A program made the position numbers and the translations under genes. A DNA stretch of 64,000 nt from GCA-2733415 sp964635575 (lineage in GTDB: Bacteria; Bacteroidota; Bacteroidia; Flavobacteriales; Flavobacteriaceae), in the NCBI GenBank assembly GCA_964635575.1, contig CAZWNY010000001.1:1-64000 (forward strand). The letters run 5' to 3'. The notes under the pieces are model-generated. The model saw only the letters and a list, made by a program, of their open reading frames with translations. It ran no database searches and was not told where the DNA came from. How positions within the stretch are numbered: position 1 is the first letter of the stretch; each line of letters starts with the position of its first letter. Below are positions 33,494 to 43,382 of the stretch, piece by piece.

Positions 33494-36331
33494 CTATTTT
33501 AACTCTTTTGCTAAAAAAAATGCAGTATAACTATTTTTAACTTTTATAATTTCTTCAGGCGTTCCTTTTGCTAAAATAGTTCCTCCGTTTTTTCCTCCTT
33601 CAGGTCCTATATCTATAATATAATCTGCAAGCTTTATTACATCTAAATTGTGTTCAATTATTAACACGGTATTTCCCTTATTTACCAACTTATTAATAAC
33701 TTCCATTAGCACTCTAATGTCTTCAAAATGAAGACCTGTTGTAGGTTCATCTAAAATATAAAAGGTGTTTCCTGTATCGTTTTTCGAAAGTTCGGTTGCT
33801 AGTTTTATGCGTTGTGCTTCGCCACCAGACAAAGTTGTGCTTTGCTGTCCTAGAGTAATATACCCTAAGCCTACATCTTTTATTGTCTTTATTTTTCGAT
33901 GTATTTTCGGAATGTTTTCAAAAAATCCTATTGCTTCATTTATCGTCATATTTAATACATCCGAAATTGTTTTTCCTTTGTATTTAATTTCTAAGGTTTC
34001 TCTATTAAAGCGTTTTCCAATACAGGTTTCACATTCCACATATACATCGGGTAAAAAGTTCATTTCTATAATACGTAAACCACCACCTTGACAGGTTTCG
34101 CAACGACCATCTTTTACATTAAAACTAAAGCGCCCTGGTTTATAACCTCTAATTAATGCTTCTGGAGTTTTTGCAAACAAACTGCGTACTTCAGTAAAAA
34201 CTCCTGTGTAAGTTGCAGGGTTAGAACGTGGTGTACGACCAATCGGACTTTGGTTAATGTCAATTACCTTGTCTAAATGTTCCAAACCTTTTATATTTTT
34301 ATAAGGTAACGGAACTTTTACACCATTAAAAAAATGTGCATTTAATATTGGATATAAAGTTTCGTTTATTAAAGTCGATTTTCCACTACCCGAAACGCCT
34401 GTCATACAAACCATTTTTCCTAATGGAATACTGATGCTTACATTTTTTAAATTATTACCTGTTGCTCCTGTAAGTGTTAATTTTTTACCGTTTCCTTTTC
34501 TTCGTTTTTTAGGAACCGATATTTCTTTTTTTCCGCTTAAATAATCGGCAGTAAGTGTGTTTTCTTTCAATAATTCTTTTGGAGTTCCTTTTGATATGAT
34601 TTCACCTCCATTTTTACCTGCATGCGGACCAATATCAATTACATAATCGGCTTGCAGAATCATATCTTTATCGTGTTCTACCACAATAACGGAGTTTCCG
34701 ATATCACGTAATTGTGTTAACGATTTTATGAGTTTTTCATTATCTCGTTGATGCAGGCCTATGCTAGGTTCATCTAAAATATATAAAACACCTACTAATT
34801 GTGAGCCTATTTGAGTTGCCAAACGAATACGCTGTGCTTCACCACCCGACAATGTTTTGGAGCCTCTGTTTAGTGATAAATAGTCTAATCCAACGTCTAA
34901 TAAAAATTGTAGTCGAGTAGCAATTTCTTTAATTACCTCAGATGCTATTTGTTGTTGTTTATTCGATAAATTTGGTGTTAAATTGTGTATCCAATTCACT
35001 AAATCAGCTACATCCATTTGTGCCAATTCAGCGATATTTTTTTTATTAATTTTAAAATTTAAGGACTCTTTTTTTAATCGGCTACCTTTACAAACTGAAC
35101 AATCATTGTGATCCATAAATTCTTTTGCCCATCGTTTTATAGATGCCGATCCACTATTTTCATACTGACTGGTAATAAAAGGAATAATACCTTCGAATTC
35201 TATTTTATAATTTCTGGTAACGCCTAATTCTTTTGATTGGATTGAAAACGCTTCTTCTCCGCCTTTTAAAATTATTTGCATTGCTGCTTCTGGTATTTTT
35301 TTTATAGCATCAGATAATTTAAAATGATATCGATTGGCAATGGTTTGTAGTTGTTTAAACATCCATGAATCTTTTTCTTCTCCAACAGGAAGGATTCCTC
35401 CATTTTTGATCGATTTTTTATGGTCGGGTATCATTTTATTTACGTTTACCTCGTACAATTTACCAATGCCATTACAGTTTGGGCAAGCTCCTTTTGGTGA
35501 ATTAAAAGAAAAACTATTAGGTTCGGGTTTCGGATATGAAATTCCTGATTCGGGACACATTAAATCTCTTGAAAAATAACGTGCTTCGGCGGTGTTGGTG
35601 TTATGCTCTAATACCATTAACACGTTGTTGCCATGATACATTGCTGTTTTTATGGTTTCGGTTAAACGTTTGTCATTATTAACTTCGTTCGAAATTTTTA
35701 AACGATCTATTACAATTTCTATATCATGAATTTTGTAACGGTCTAATTTCATTCCTTTAGTAATATCAATCACTTTTCCATCAACTCGTACCTTTGTAAA
35801 ACCTTGTTTTCCGATGGTTTCAAAAAGCTCTCTATAATGTCCTTTTCTGCTTTTAATTACAGGTGATAAAATAAGGATTTTTTCATCTAAATAATCGGTT
35901 AAAATAAGTTCTTTTATTTGATTGTCAGAATAGCTGACCATCTTTTTACCCGTTACATAGCTGTGTGCATCTGCTGCTCTGGCAAATAATAAGCGTAAAA
36001 AATCATAAATTTCGGTAATTGTACCTACGGTAGAGCGTGGGCTTTTGCTGGTAGTTTTTTGTTCAATAGCAATTACTGGCGATAATCCATCTATTTTATC
36101 TACATCAGGGCGCTCTAAACTTCCTAAAAATTGACGTGCATATGCTGAAAAAGTTTCTATGTAACGGCGTTGTCCTTCTGCATAAATGGTGTCGAAAGCT
36201 AAAGATGATTTTCCAGAACCTGACAACCCAGTAATAACCACCAATTTTTCTCGTGGGATTTTAATGTCGATATTTTTTAAGTTATGTACTCGTGCGCCTT
36301 GTACATTTATGTAATTTGTAGTTTTTGCCAT
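33494..36331 (-). CDS. uvrA: Excinuclease ABC subunit A
   Basis: Damage-recognition ATPase of nucleotide excision repair; 945 residues. Two ABC modules: Walker A GLSGSGKSS (about residues 32-40) and GVSGSGKST; signatures TLSGGEAQRIRLATQIGS and TLSGGEAQRIKLATEL; Walker B LYILDEPSIGLHQRDN and FYILDEPTTGLHFED. The zinc module of the second half keeps its CxxC pairs (RCETCQGGG, ECETCIGKRF). In the first half the equivalent is LMCPESGISYPKP, with only one Cys. Start chosen at MAKTTNYINVQGARVHNL (36331), 16 residues inside the longest frame, because a full promoter lies just upstream. Confidence 0.96.
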   Translation of the reverse strand: MAKTTNYINVQGARVHNLKNIDIKIPREKLVVITGLSGSGKSSLAFDTIYAEGQRRYIETFSAYARQFLGSLERPDVDKIDGLSPVIAIEQKTTSKSPRSTVGTITEIYDFLRLLFARAADAHSYVTGKKMVSYSDNQIKELILTDYLDEKILILSPVIKSRKGHYRELFETIGKQGFTKVRVDGKVIDITKGMKLDRYKIHDIEIVIDRLKISNEVNNDKRLTETIKTAMYHGNNVLMVLEHNTNTAEARYFSRDLMCPESGISYPKPEPNSFSFNSPKGACPNCNGIGKLYEVNVNKMIPDHKKSIKNGGILPVGEEKDSWMFKQLQTIANRYHFKLSDAIKKIPEAAMQIILKGGEEAFSIQSKELGVTRNYKIEFEGIIPFITSQYENSGSASIKRWAKEFMDHNDCSVCKGSRLKKESLNFKINKKNIAELAQMDVADLVNWIHNLTPNLSNKQQQIASEVIKEIATRLQFLLDVGLDYLSLNRGSKTLSGGEAQRIRLATQIGSQLVGVLYILDEPSIGLHQRDNEKLIKSLTQLRDIGNSVIVVEHDKDMILQADYVIDIGPHAGKNGGEIISKGTPKELLKENTLTADYLSGKKEISVPKKRRKGNGKKLTLTGATGNNLKNVSISIPLGKMVCMTGVSGSGKSTLINETLYPILNAHFFNGVKVPLPYKNIKGLEHLDKVIDINQSPIGRTPRSNPATYTGVFTEVRSLFAKTPEALIRGYKPGRFSFNVKDGRCETCQGGGLRIIEMNFLPDVYVECETCIGKRFNRETLEIKYKGKTISDVLNMTINEAIGFFENIPKIHRKIKTIKDVGLGYITLGQQSTTLSGGEAQRIKLATELSKNDTGNTFYILDEPTTGLHFEDIRVLMEVINKLVNKGNTVLIIEHNLDVIKLADYIIDIGPEGGKNGGTILAKGTPEEIIKVKNSYTAFFLAKELK

Positions 36332-36348
36332 TTTTTTTTGAGAAAAAG

Positions 36349-36379
36349 CAAATATAGTAATTTCAAATATAGTGCTCAA
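36349..36379 (-). promoter_or_regulatory. Promoter of uvrA
   Basis: Minus strand: TTG (36377-36379) and TATATTTG (36349-36356), spacer 20 bases, 17 bases before the chosen uvrA ATG. It lies within the longer frame, which supports the shorter start. Confidence 0.75.
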
Positions 36380-36464
36380 CGTAGAAACGAAATTATAGCA
36401 ATTATAAAAAAATCATCAATAAGTGATTTAATACAAAACAGATAAGATAAATAAGTTTAGGGAA

Positions 36465-37886
36465 CTATAATTTTATTGTTTTTAATCCTAATTGATTACC
36501 TATTTTAAGCATTAGTAGTTTTGCTTGTTCGTAATCATTTTCTATTTTTCCGTCTAAAACTGCTTCTTTTATTGCTTCTTTTATTATTCCTACTTCTCTA
36601 CAAGGTTTTAAATTAAAGGCTTTTATAATGTCTTGCCCAGTAATTGGTGGTTTGAAATTACGTACTTTGTCACGTGCCTCAACTTCTACAATTTTGTCAC
36701 GTACTAATTTAAAATTATTATGGTAGCGTTTAAATTTTTTTTCGTTTTTTGTGGTAATATCTGCTTCACAAAGTGTCATTAAATTGTCAATGTCTTCACC
36801 TGCATCAAAAATTAAACGTCTTACGGCAGAATCGGTAATTTTATCATCGGCAATAACAATAGGTCTTGAACTCATGCGCACCATTTTTTGTACGAATTTC
36901 ATTTTTTCGTTCAATGGCATTTTTAGGCGTTTAAATAGTTTAACGACCATTTTGCTTCCTAAAAATTCATGTCCGTGAAAGGTCCATCCTATTTTTTTAT
37001 GAAACTTTTTAGTTGGTGCTTTACCGATGTCATGTAGTAATGCAGACCAACGCAACCATACGTTATCTGTGTGTTTAGCAATATTATCAACTACTTCTAA
37101 GGTATGATAAAAATTGTCTTTATGTTTTTGCCCATCAATATCATCAACTCCTTTTAATGCTAATAATTCAGGTAAAATATAAGGTAATAAGCCAGTTTCT
37201 TCTAATAATAAAAAACCGATTGATGGTTTTGGACTCTTCATTATTTTGTTCAGCTCATCTACAATACGTTCTTTGGTAATAATCTCAATACGTTCTTTGT
37301 TTTTTAGGATAGCATGTAGCGATTCGTACTCAATTTTAAAATTTAATTGTGTAGCAAAGCGTATAGCACGCATCATCCGTAGTGGATCGTCTGAATATGT
37401 AATATTGGGATTTAATGGGGTTTTTATTAGTTTTTGTTCTAAGTGATTTATTCCGTTAAAAGGATCTAGTAAATCACCATAATTAGTTTCCGATAAATTT
37501 AAAGCCAGTGCATTAATGGTAAAATCTCTTCGGTTTTGGTCGTCTTTTAAACTTCCTGTTTTTACAACAGGATTTCTACTGTTTTCGGTATAGGATTCTT
37601 TACGTGCGCCTACAAACTCTACTTCTATGTCATTGGTGCGTAACATTGCTGTTCCATAGGTTTTAAATAGTTGCACTTTTGTAGGTTTATTGAGTAAACT
37701 AGCTGTTTTTTCTGCTAATTCAATACCGCTACCAACGGTTACAATATCAATATCTTTTGCGTTCTCTTTTTGTAATATAAAATCGCGGACAAAACCACCA
37801 ATTACATAGGTTTCTAAGTTCAATATTTTTGACGCTTCTTGAATGGTTTTAAATATAGGATGTTGTAATGCTTTTTTGTAGTTCAT
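36465..37886 (-). CDS. cca: CCA-adding enzyme / poly(A) polymerase family with HD domain
   Basis: 473 residues. The N-terminal nucleotidyltransferase has YVIGGFVRDFILQ and the catalytic Asp pair KDIDIVTVGSG, then RRDFTINALAL and DPLRMMRAIRFATQL for RNA binding. The middle has an HD phosphohydrolase (LRWSALLHDIGKAPTK, GWTFHGHEFLGS). Class II CCA enzymes add or repair the 3' CCA of tRNAs; most tRNAs here must be CCA-added, since the tRNA-Leu gene lacks it. The HD domain makes it the longer bacterial form. Separated by 79 bases from tsaC upstream. Confidence 0.93.
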   Translation of the reverse strand: MNYKKALQHPIFKTIQEASKILNLETYVIGGFVRDFILQKENAKDIDIVTVGSGIELAEKTASLLNKPTKVQLFKTYGTAMLRTNDIEVEFVGARKESYTENSRNPVVKTGSLKDDQNRRDFTINALALNLSETNYGDLLDPFNGINHLEQKLIKTPLNPNITYSDDPLRMMRAIRFATQLNFKIEYESLHAILKNKERIEIITKERIVDELNKIMKSPKPSIGFLLLEETGLLPYILPELLALKGVDDIDGQKHKDNFYHTLEVVDNIAKHTDNVWLRWSALLHDIGKAPTKKFHKKIGWTFHGHEFLGSKMVVKLFKRLKMPLNEKMKFVQKMVRMSSRPIVIADDKITDSAVRRLIFDAGEDIDNLMTLCEADITTKNEKKFKRYHNNFKLVRDKIVEVEARDKVRNFKPPITGQDIIKAFNLKPCREVGIIKEAIKEAVLDGKIENDYEQAKLLMLKIGNQLGLKTIKL

Positions 37887-37965
37887 AAAATCCTTACGTA
37901 ATAGGGTTTTGTTTTGTTATTGATTTCATTTTTTTGCTATGAATACCTGAGTTTTTGTTAGATAT

Positions 37966-38526
37966 TTACGACCTAATAGTTTCCACCTTTCCATCGGCAC
38001 TTACCTTAATGATTGCTGATGGGTTTTTAGATTTTTTTTCGTGATACAAATCTACAACATAGCATACGCCTTTTAAAATATATGTACTGATTTCTGAAAA
38101 TTGTTTTGGTGTTGGTTCTCCTGAAATGTTTGCTGAGGTAGAAACGATTGCTCCATTAAATTTTTTGGATAGTTGATTGCAAAAATCATTATTTGGGATT
38201 CTAATTGCAATACTACCGTCATTAGCGATTAAGTTGTCGGCTAAATTTATTGGATTATCATATATAATGGTTGTTGGGTTTTTAGAATGATTTATAATTT
38301 TTAAAGCAGTTTCAGGTATTTTTTTAATATATTTTTCTAACATTCGTTTGTCTGTAACTAAACAAATTAGTGCTTTGCTGTCGTTACGTTTTTTAAGTTC
38401 GTAAATTTTGGCAACTGCTTTAGCGTTACTAGCATCGCAACCAATACCCCAAACAGTATCGGTAGGATAAAGTATTAATTCGCCTTTTTTTAGGTGTATT
38501 ATTGCGTTTTTTATTTGTTGTTGCAT
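37966..38526 (-). CDS. tsaC: L-threonylcarbamoyladenylate synthase (YrdC/Sua5)
   Basis: First step of the universal t6A37 tRNA modification: condenses threonine, bicarbonate and ATP. 186 residues, the short form without the C-terminal Sua5 domain. Motifs: GELILYPTDTVWGIGCDASN (about residues 15-34), KKRNDSKALICLV, and NGAIVSTSANISGEPTP. Probably co-transcribed with the glycosyltransferase upstream (5-base gap). Confidence 0.94.
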   Translation of the reverse strand: MQQQIKNAIIHLKKGELILYPTDTVWGIGCDASNAKAVAKIYELKKRNDSKALICLVTDKRMLEKYIKKIPETALKIINHSKNPTTIIYDNPINLADNLIANDGSIAIRIPNNDFCNQLSKKFNGAIVSTSANISGEPTPKQFSEISTYILKGVCYVVDLYHEKKSKNPSAIIKVSADGKVETIRS

Positions 38527-38531
38527 TGTTT

Positions 38532-39314
38532 TTATAAATTAATAATTCCGTTTTTGCATTGCACTGTTTTTTTTAGTATTGCTTCTGTTTGAATTTTATT
38601 GCCAATTTTAGTATTTCCTTTAGGTGCTTCTATATGATAAATATGATATTGTATAGCTGCGTGTTTTAACCTAAATGATGAAACACCTGAGTTAAGTAAT
38701 CGTTGTGCAAAGTTAGTGTCTTCAAAACCCCATCCTATAAAATCTTGATTGTATCCGTTTATTGTTAATGCGTCTTTTTTCCAGTATGAGATGTTGCAAC
38801 CTCTTAGTTTTCTTGAAATAACGCTGTCTAGTGTATTAAAACTGTTAAATATAGGAAAATATATTGCTCTAGTTCTTCTTAAAAACCCAGCGTTAAACCA
38901 ATTAAATTTAATAATTTTTTCTTGAAGTACTTTAAAGGTGTATTCTTTTTTTATTGAAACTCTACTGCCAAATAAATAGGTATTTTTTTTTGAAAACTGA
39001 ATGTGATTTTGTATAAATTTTTTGTGTAAAATAACATCACCATCTATTTGAATAATATAGTCGGACTTGGTTTTGGAGATTGCTTTATTTAAAATTTCAG
39101 CTTTCTGAAAACCGTTGTCTGTATGCCAAATATGGTAAATTGGTATCGGGAAATTTTTAGCAATATGATCTATCAATAATTTTGTTTTTTGGGTAGAGCC
39201 ATCATCTGCAATTACAATTTCATTAGGCAACGTGCTTTGTGTTTTTACACTTAGCAAAACTAACTCTAATGCTTCGGGCCAGTTATAGGTAGATATTAAT
39301 AGCGTTGTTGTCAT
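38532..39314 (-). CDS. Family 2 glycosyltransferase with galactosyltransferase-like C-terminus
   Basis: 260 residues. GT-A fold: STYNWPEALELVLLSV, IVIADDGSTQKT for the nucleotide, IIQIDGDVILHK as the metal-binding DxD, and a C-terminal GWGFEDTNFAQRLLNSG that resembles the ED acceptor motif of glycosyltransferase 7/27-type C-domains. No membrane helix. Part of a four-gene minus-strand series (tsaC follows after 5 bases). Probable role: one sugar transfer in lipooligosaccharide core or surface-glycan assembly; sugar and acceptor cannot be read. Confidence 0.88.
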   Translation of the reverse strand: MTTTLLISTYNWPEALELVLLSVKTQSTLPNEIVIADDGSTQKTKLLIDHIAKNFPIPIYHIWHTDNGFQKAEILNKAISKTKSDYIIQIDGDVILHKKFIQNHIQFSKKNTYLFGSRVSIKKEYTFKVLQEKIIKFNWFNAGFLRRTRAIYFPIFNSFNTLDSVISRKLRGCNISYWKKDALTINGYNQDFIGWGFEDTNFAQRLLNSGVSSFRLKHAAIQYHIYHIEAPKGNTKIGNKIQTEAILKKTVQCKNGIINL

Positions 39315-39348
39315 AAAAACTGTAAATATTACATGTAAATGTACGTGG

Positions 39349-40251
39349 TTATTTAATTTTAAAAAACATATTGATAATGAAAATGTGTTTTTTTAAATTG
39401 CTTTTTTTAGAAATTGCAAGTAGTTTATTCTTGTTTTTATAAAAAATAAGCAATCTTTTTAAATTGTTTGATAATGAAAAACTTTGGTATGATTTGTTTA
39501 GTGAAGTACTAATTTTTAAGTTGTTATTTGTTTGGTTAAGATTAATGTTTGCGAATTCGTTAATTCTATTTCTACGAGTATTTAGTCGTTCAGTTCGAGT
39601 TCTTTTTTTCTTTTTTGAAGAAGAAGCAATAATATTGGTTTGATGGTGTCGGTATTTAATTAAAGGCTCATTAATATAAATAATACCGTTGTTATTGGTT
39701 GCAAAAAAAGTTAGCCACCAATCATGTGGTATGTTTTTAGAGAAGGGTTTTGCTAAGTTAAATAATTCTTTTTTAAAAAGCATTGCATGTCCAGATACGC
39801 AATTGTCAATTAAAAATGGGATGCAATTTTTTCCTGAAATCATGTTTTTTATTGTTGAAAAACTATTGTTTAATGGTTTCAGGTTTTCATCAACAAAGCT
39901 AGAGTCGCAATACGCCAAATCATAATCTCCGATTTGTATTACTAGTTTTTCTATTTTTGTAGGAAACCACCAATCATCTTGGTCAGACAATGCAATTAAT
40001 TCACCATTAGCTAAAGCAATACCTCTTTCAAAATTTTTAATATAACCTACATTGTTTTTAAAGGTGTGTATTGATATGTTATTGTTTTTTTGAGCTATTT
40101 TTTTTACAATAGGTATGGTATTGTCTGTAGATAAATCGTCAATAATTAAAATTTCAATATTTTTATAGGTCTGGTTTAAAAGGCTTTCTAATTGTTCTTT
40201 TACGTAGTTTTCTCCATTATATGTACAAATTATTATTGAAACTAATTGCAT
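39349..40251 (-). CDS. Family 2 glycosyltransferase
   Basis: 300 residues. SIIICTYNGENYVKEQLESLLNQTY opens a GT-A domain; ILIIDDLSTDNT binds the nucleotide, ALSDQDDWWFPTKIEKL carries the DxD-like acidic motif, and SGHAMLFKKELFNLAKPF with PHDWWLTFFA contributes the acceptor side. The last hundred residues are Lys- and Asn-rich and not recognised. Similar to rhamnosyltransferase-type GT2 enzymes, but specificity is unproven. 34 bases upstream of the next GT. Confidence 0.88.
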   Translation of the reverse strand: MQLVSIIICTYNGENYVKEQLESLLNQTYKNIEILIIDDLSTDNTIPIVKKIAQKNNNISIHTFKNNVGYIKNFERGIALANGELIALSDQDDWWFPTKIEKLVIQIGDYDLAYCDSSFVDENLKPLNNSFSTIKNMISGKNCIPFLIDNCVSGHAMLFKKELFNLAKPFSKNIPHDWWLTFFATNNNGIIYINEPLIKYRHHQTNIIASSSKKKKRTRTERLNTRRNRINEFANINLNQTNNNLKISTSLNKSYQSFSLSNNLKRLLIFYKNKNKLLAISKKSNLKKHIFIINMFFKIK

Positions 40252-40380
40252 GAAGTTAAAATTTAAAATATTTAAGAATTAATTTTTTATTGATTATAGA
40301 AAGGTATAATAATTGATACTTTATTTGACATTATTAATTAGAATTTGTTTTTTAAGAACACTTAAATGATAATTGCAATT

Positions 40381-41421
40381 TTAAAGATGATATTTTTGTA
40401 AAAATTTTTTATACATTAATTTGTGTATTTTGTAGTTTAAGTAGATGTAGTTTCGAGTAAAAAATGAAGATAATAAAAAATCTTTAATTTTGGAATTATT
40501 ATAAAAAGGAAAAACATTTTTAAAATTATGTTTTCGATACGATTTTAAAATTAACCATTTTTTAACTTTTAAAATATCTTTTTTTGGAATATGTTCCTTA
40601 ATGTTCTTAAAAACAGGCTTATGGATAAGGTCATGACAAATAAGTAGTTTTTCGTAATATTGGATGTATAAGTATTTATAGAAGGATTTTTTGTTTGAGG
40701 TATCTATAGTCGTATTTTTCATGGACTCGGAAGAATTGTGTATTCTAAATTTTAACAAATTTTTATTTATAAACACAAACTCATGAACCAATATTTTGTT
40801 TAAAATAAATACATAATCAATTATTTGTAAATAGACATCCGGAAAATCAGCTCTAGAGTATTGGTTTTTGTTAAATAAAAATGTTGGAGGTTCTCCTATA
40901 CAATTGTTGAATATATGTGGAGCTACACATTTTGCTGTTTCTTTTGGAGTGTAAACTCTATTGCTTTCAAAAATTCGTTCAATTTTGGGTAAATCTTCAC
41001 TATAATTTTTAATTATATTTTTTGGAACATTTTTTTCAAAAATATATTCTCTATTTGAAATCACAAAATTTACGTTATGCTCTAATGCTGTTGCAATCAT
41101 TTCTTGAACACAATTAGGAGTTAATAAATCGTCTTGAAACAAAAATTTAATCCAATCTGAATTTGATTTTTCAATGCTTTTGCACCAATTGCCAACTAAA
41201 CCTAAGTTTTGTTTATTTTTATATATTTTTATACGAACATCTTTTTTAGCAAATTCTTCGCAAATTTCAAGAGTATTATCTGTAGAGCAATCATCTGTAA
41301 TAATGATTTCAATATTGGTGTAAGTTTGGTTTATAGCTGTTTCAAGTGTTTCAAAAATAAATTCAGACCCATTATATGTAGGAATGCATATAGAAATTAA
41401 CGGTTTATTTGTAATGCTCAT
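40381..41421 (-). CDS. Family 2 glycosyltransferase
   Basis: 346 residues. LISICIPTYNGSEFIFETLETAINQTY, IIITDDCSTDNTLEICEEFA and WIKFLFQDDLLTPNCVQEM are the donor and acid motifs of a GT-A enzyme. The C-terminal 150 residues are basic and hydrophobic-patch rich, perhaps for membrane association. It is separated from the next glycosyltransferase by 129 bases of AT-rich sequence in which I see no gene. Likely acts in the same surface-glycan pathway. Confidence 0.85.
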   Translation of the reverse strand: MSITNKPLISICIPTYNGSEFIFETLETAINQTYTNIEIIITDDCSTDNTLEICEEFAKKDVRIKIYKNKQNLGLVGNWCKSIEKSNSDWIKFLFQDDLLTPNCVQEMIATALEHNVNFVISNREYIFEKNVPKNIIKNYSEDLPKIERIFESNRVYTPKETAKCVAPHIFNNCIGEPPTFLFNKNQYSRADFPDVYLQIIDYVFILNKILVHEFVFINKNLLKFRIHNSSESMKNTTIDTSNKKSFYKYLYIQYYEKLLICHDLIHKPVFKNIKEHIPKKDILKVKKWLILKSYRKHNFKNVFPFYNNSKIKDFLLSSFFTRNYIYLNYKIHKLMYKKFLQKYHL

Positions 41422-41481
41422 AATAAAGATTCTGTAATTTAATGTAAAAATAGTGTAATTTATAAGTGTTTTTAATGCAAT

Positions 41482-42441
41482 TTAAGAATTAATATTAAAT
41501 ACAGTATCTATCCAACTAGAAATGTGATATTGTTGTATAATTTCTGGAGCTAACGGAGTATAAGGGGTTGTGAAAAAATCAGAATTAATTTGGATGTTAT
41601 TACTATCTACAATAGCAATGTTATTTGGATTGTAAAAGTTATAATTTACTAAATCTTTATTGGTCGATATTATTTTTTTATGAAGCGCAATACCTTCAAA
41701 TATCCTAAAAGATAAACCTTTTTGTTTTGGTCGCTGTAAATCTAATAAAATAGTAGAGTCGGTAACTAAATTAAAAACATCATTAAGAGTATATTTTTTT
41801 GTAGTTAACTCAATATTTAAACTCTCTAACTCAGCACTTGGTTGGTTGGTAAAGGCAATTAATTTGTATTTAATGTTATGTTTTTTAAAATATTGTGCAA
41901 ATTGTGGCATTGTTTTAAATCGTTTATCTAACGAACTAATATTAAAAACACCATTTTTTGGTTGTTGATTATATTGTTTATGGTGATTAAAATAAATATA
42001 ATTAGTAATAAATTTAAACCCGTGTTCTTTAACGTCATCAGGGTCAAAAGAATACACTTCGTCAAAATAAGAAAAAACTTTTTTCATTCTCGGATAGCGT
42101 TTCATACTATCGTTTAAAAAAGTTATCATTTTATGGGTATTTTGCTTTATAATTTTTAAAGTATCTACCGTTAAGTTGTCTCCTTTAATAATTAAAATAA
42201 CATCTTGTTTTTCTTGATTTTTAATTTCTTTGAGTACCAAATTTTTTAAATGCTCGCGTTTAAAATTATAATTAAAAAAAGTTTTCGTAAAAAAATTAGC
42301 TACTTTATGTAAAAAAGAAGGATACGTATATTTTAAAGTGTAAAAATCAATATGTTTAGTAGTAATACCTCTGCGTTCCAGCTCTTCGGAAATAAAATTA
42401 TTATAACCCCATTTATCTAAACTTATAATTGTTACCTTCAA
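41482..42441 (-). CDS. CgeB-like / GT-B type glycan protein
   Basis: 319 residues, first gene of the minus-strand glycan series. Recognisable: an N-terminal Rossmann-like start (MKVTIISLDKWGYNNFISEELERRG), a middle VILIIKGDNLTVDTLKIIK, FLNDSMKRYP, and a C-terminal LLDLQRPKQKGLSFRIFEGIALHKKIISTN resembling the donor-site helix of CgeB and GT-B enzymes. Bacteroidota homologues are often labelled LPS core protein RfaS; I would not assert that. Divergent from the kinase-like gene 175 bases away. Confidence 0.65.
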   Translation of the reverse strand: MKVTIISLDKWGYNNFISEELERRGITTKHIDFYTLKYTYPSFLHKVANFFTKTFFNYNFKREHLKNLVLKEIKNQEKQDVILIIKGDNLTVDTLKIIKQNTHKMITFLNDSMKRYPRMKKVFSYFDEVYSFDPDDVKEHGFKFITNYIYFNHHKQYNQQPKNGVFNISSLDKRFKTMPQFAQYFKKHNIKYKLIAFTNQPSAELESLNIELTTKKYTLNDVFNLVTDSTILLDLQRPKQKGLSFRIFEGIALHKKIISTNKDLVNYNFYNPNNIAIVDSNNIQINSDFFTTPYTPLAPEIIQQYHISSWIDTVFNINS

Positions 42442-42616
42442 CGTATATTGTATTATAAAATTAATTACAAATATAACTTTATTATTTTAATGTCAATTTG
42501 AAAGATGGTAAACTCTTTAGTTTTCATTTGTAGTAGAATATACTTGTATAATTAAGGCATAATTTCATAATTATTACTTAATATTGTGTTTGAAAATAAT
42601 TTTTTTCTATATAATA

Positions 42617-43372
42617 ATGAAAGTAAAAAGTGTAATACATACTAATTTTGAAAAAAACAAACCCTTTTTAAAAGATATTATTTTAAATTACAGTACTCAA
42701 GGAGAAAGCTATGGAAGTCAAGATAGAAACTCATTAAAGTTATTTAATTTAAACAGAAAAACAATAAACGTAAAATCGTTTAAAATACCTAATTTAATAA
42801 ACCAAGTAGCGTATCGTTTTTTTAGAAGTAGTAAGGCGCAACGTTCCTATCACTATGCAAATACATTAATAAAACTATCTATTAATACCCCAAAACCCAT
42901 TGCGTTTTTTGAATACACAACGTTTCTTTTTTTTAAAAAAAGCTACTATATTAGTGAGCATTTGGAATATGACTTAACGTATAGAGAATTACTTACCGAT
43001 TTTAATTATCCAAATTACGAAGAAATTTTACGAGCATTTACTCGGTTTACCTATAATTTACACCAAAACAATATTAACTTTTTAGATCACTCACCAGGTA
43101 ATACTTTAATTACCACAAAAAATGATGAATATAAATTTTATTTGGTCGATTTAAACCGAATGGAATTTAAAACATTAAGTTTTGAAACCCGCATAAAAAA
43201 CTTTGCAAAACTAACAATTCATAAATTTATGATTGAAGTTATGAGTAACGAATATGCGAAAATTAGTGGTTACAACTATGCTGAAGTTTTTAAGTTAATG
43301 TGGGAGTCTACTCAAGATTTTCAAGAAAAATTCCATAGAAAAAAACGTTTAAAAAATAAATTAAAACTTTAA
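42617..43372 (+). CDS. WaaP/InaA-type lipopolysaccharide kinase-like protein
   Basis: 251 residues, small kinase fold. The catalytic loop NFLDHSPGNTLI carries the Asp and Asn, and FYLVDLNRMEF is the metal-binding Asp equivalent of DFG. It resembles the InaA/KdkA family that phosphorylates Kdo or core heptose. ATG 42617 (MKVKSVIHTNFEKNKPFL) is preferred over the frame's first Met at 42584, which adds 11 hydrophobic residues. It is divergent from the glycan genes and converges with the pseudouridine synthase gene 10 bases further. A phosphorylating role in lipooligosaccharide core assembly is the obvious inference. Confidence 0.78.
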   Translation: MKVKSVIHTNFEKNKPFLKDIILNYSTQGESYGSQDRNSLKLFNLNRKTINVKSFKIPNLINQVAYRFFRSSKAQRSYHYANTLIKLSINTPKPIAFFEYTTFLFFKKSYYISEHLEYDLTYRELLTDFNYPNYEEILRAFTRFTYNLHQNNINFLDHSPGNTLITTKNDEYKFYLVDLNRMEFKTLSFETRIKNFAKLTIHKFMIEVMSNEYAKISGYNYAEVFKLMWESTQDFQEKFHRKKRLKNKLKL

Positions 43373-43382
43373 ACAAGAAACT

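Noticed and set aside
38532..42441. Horizontally acquired glycan island
   Set aside because: Somewhat more A/T-rich and lysine-rich than neighbours, but no integrase, tRNA edge or repeats flank it; composition alone is not enough.
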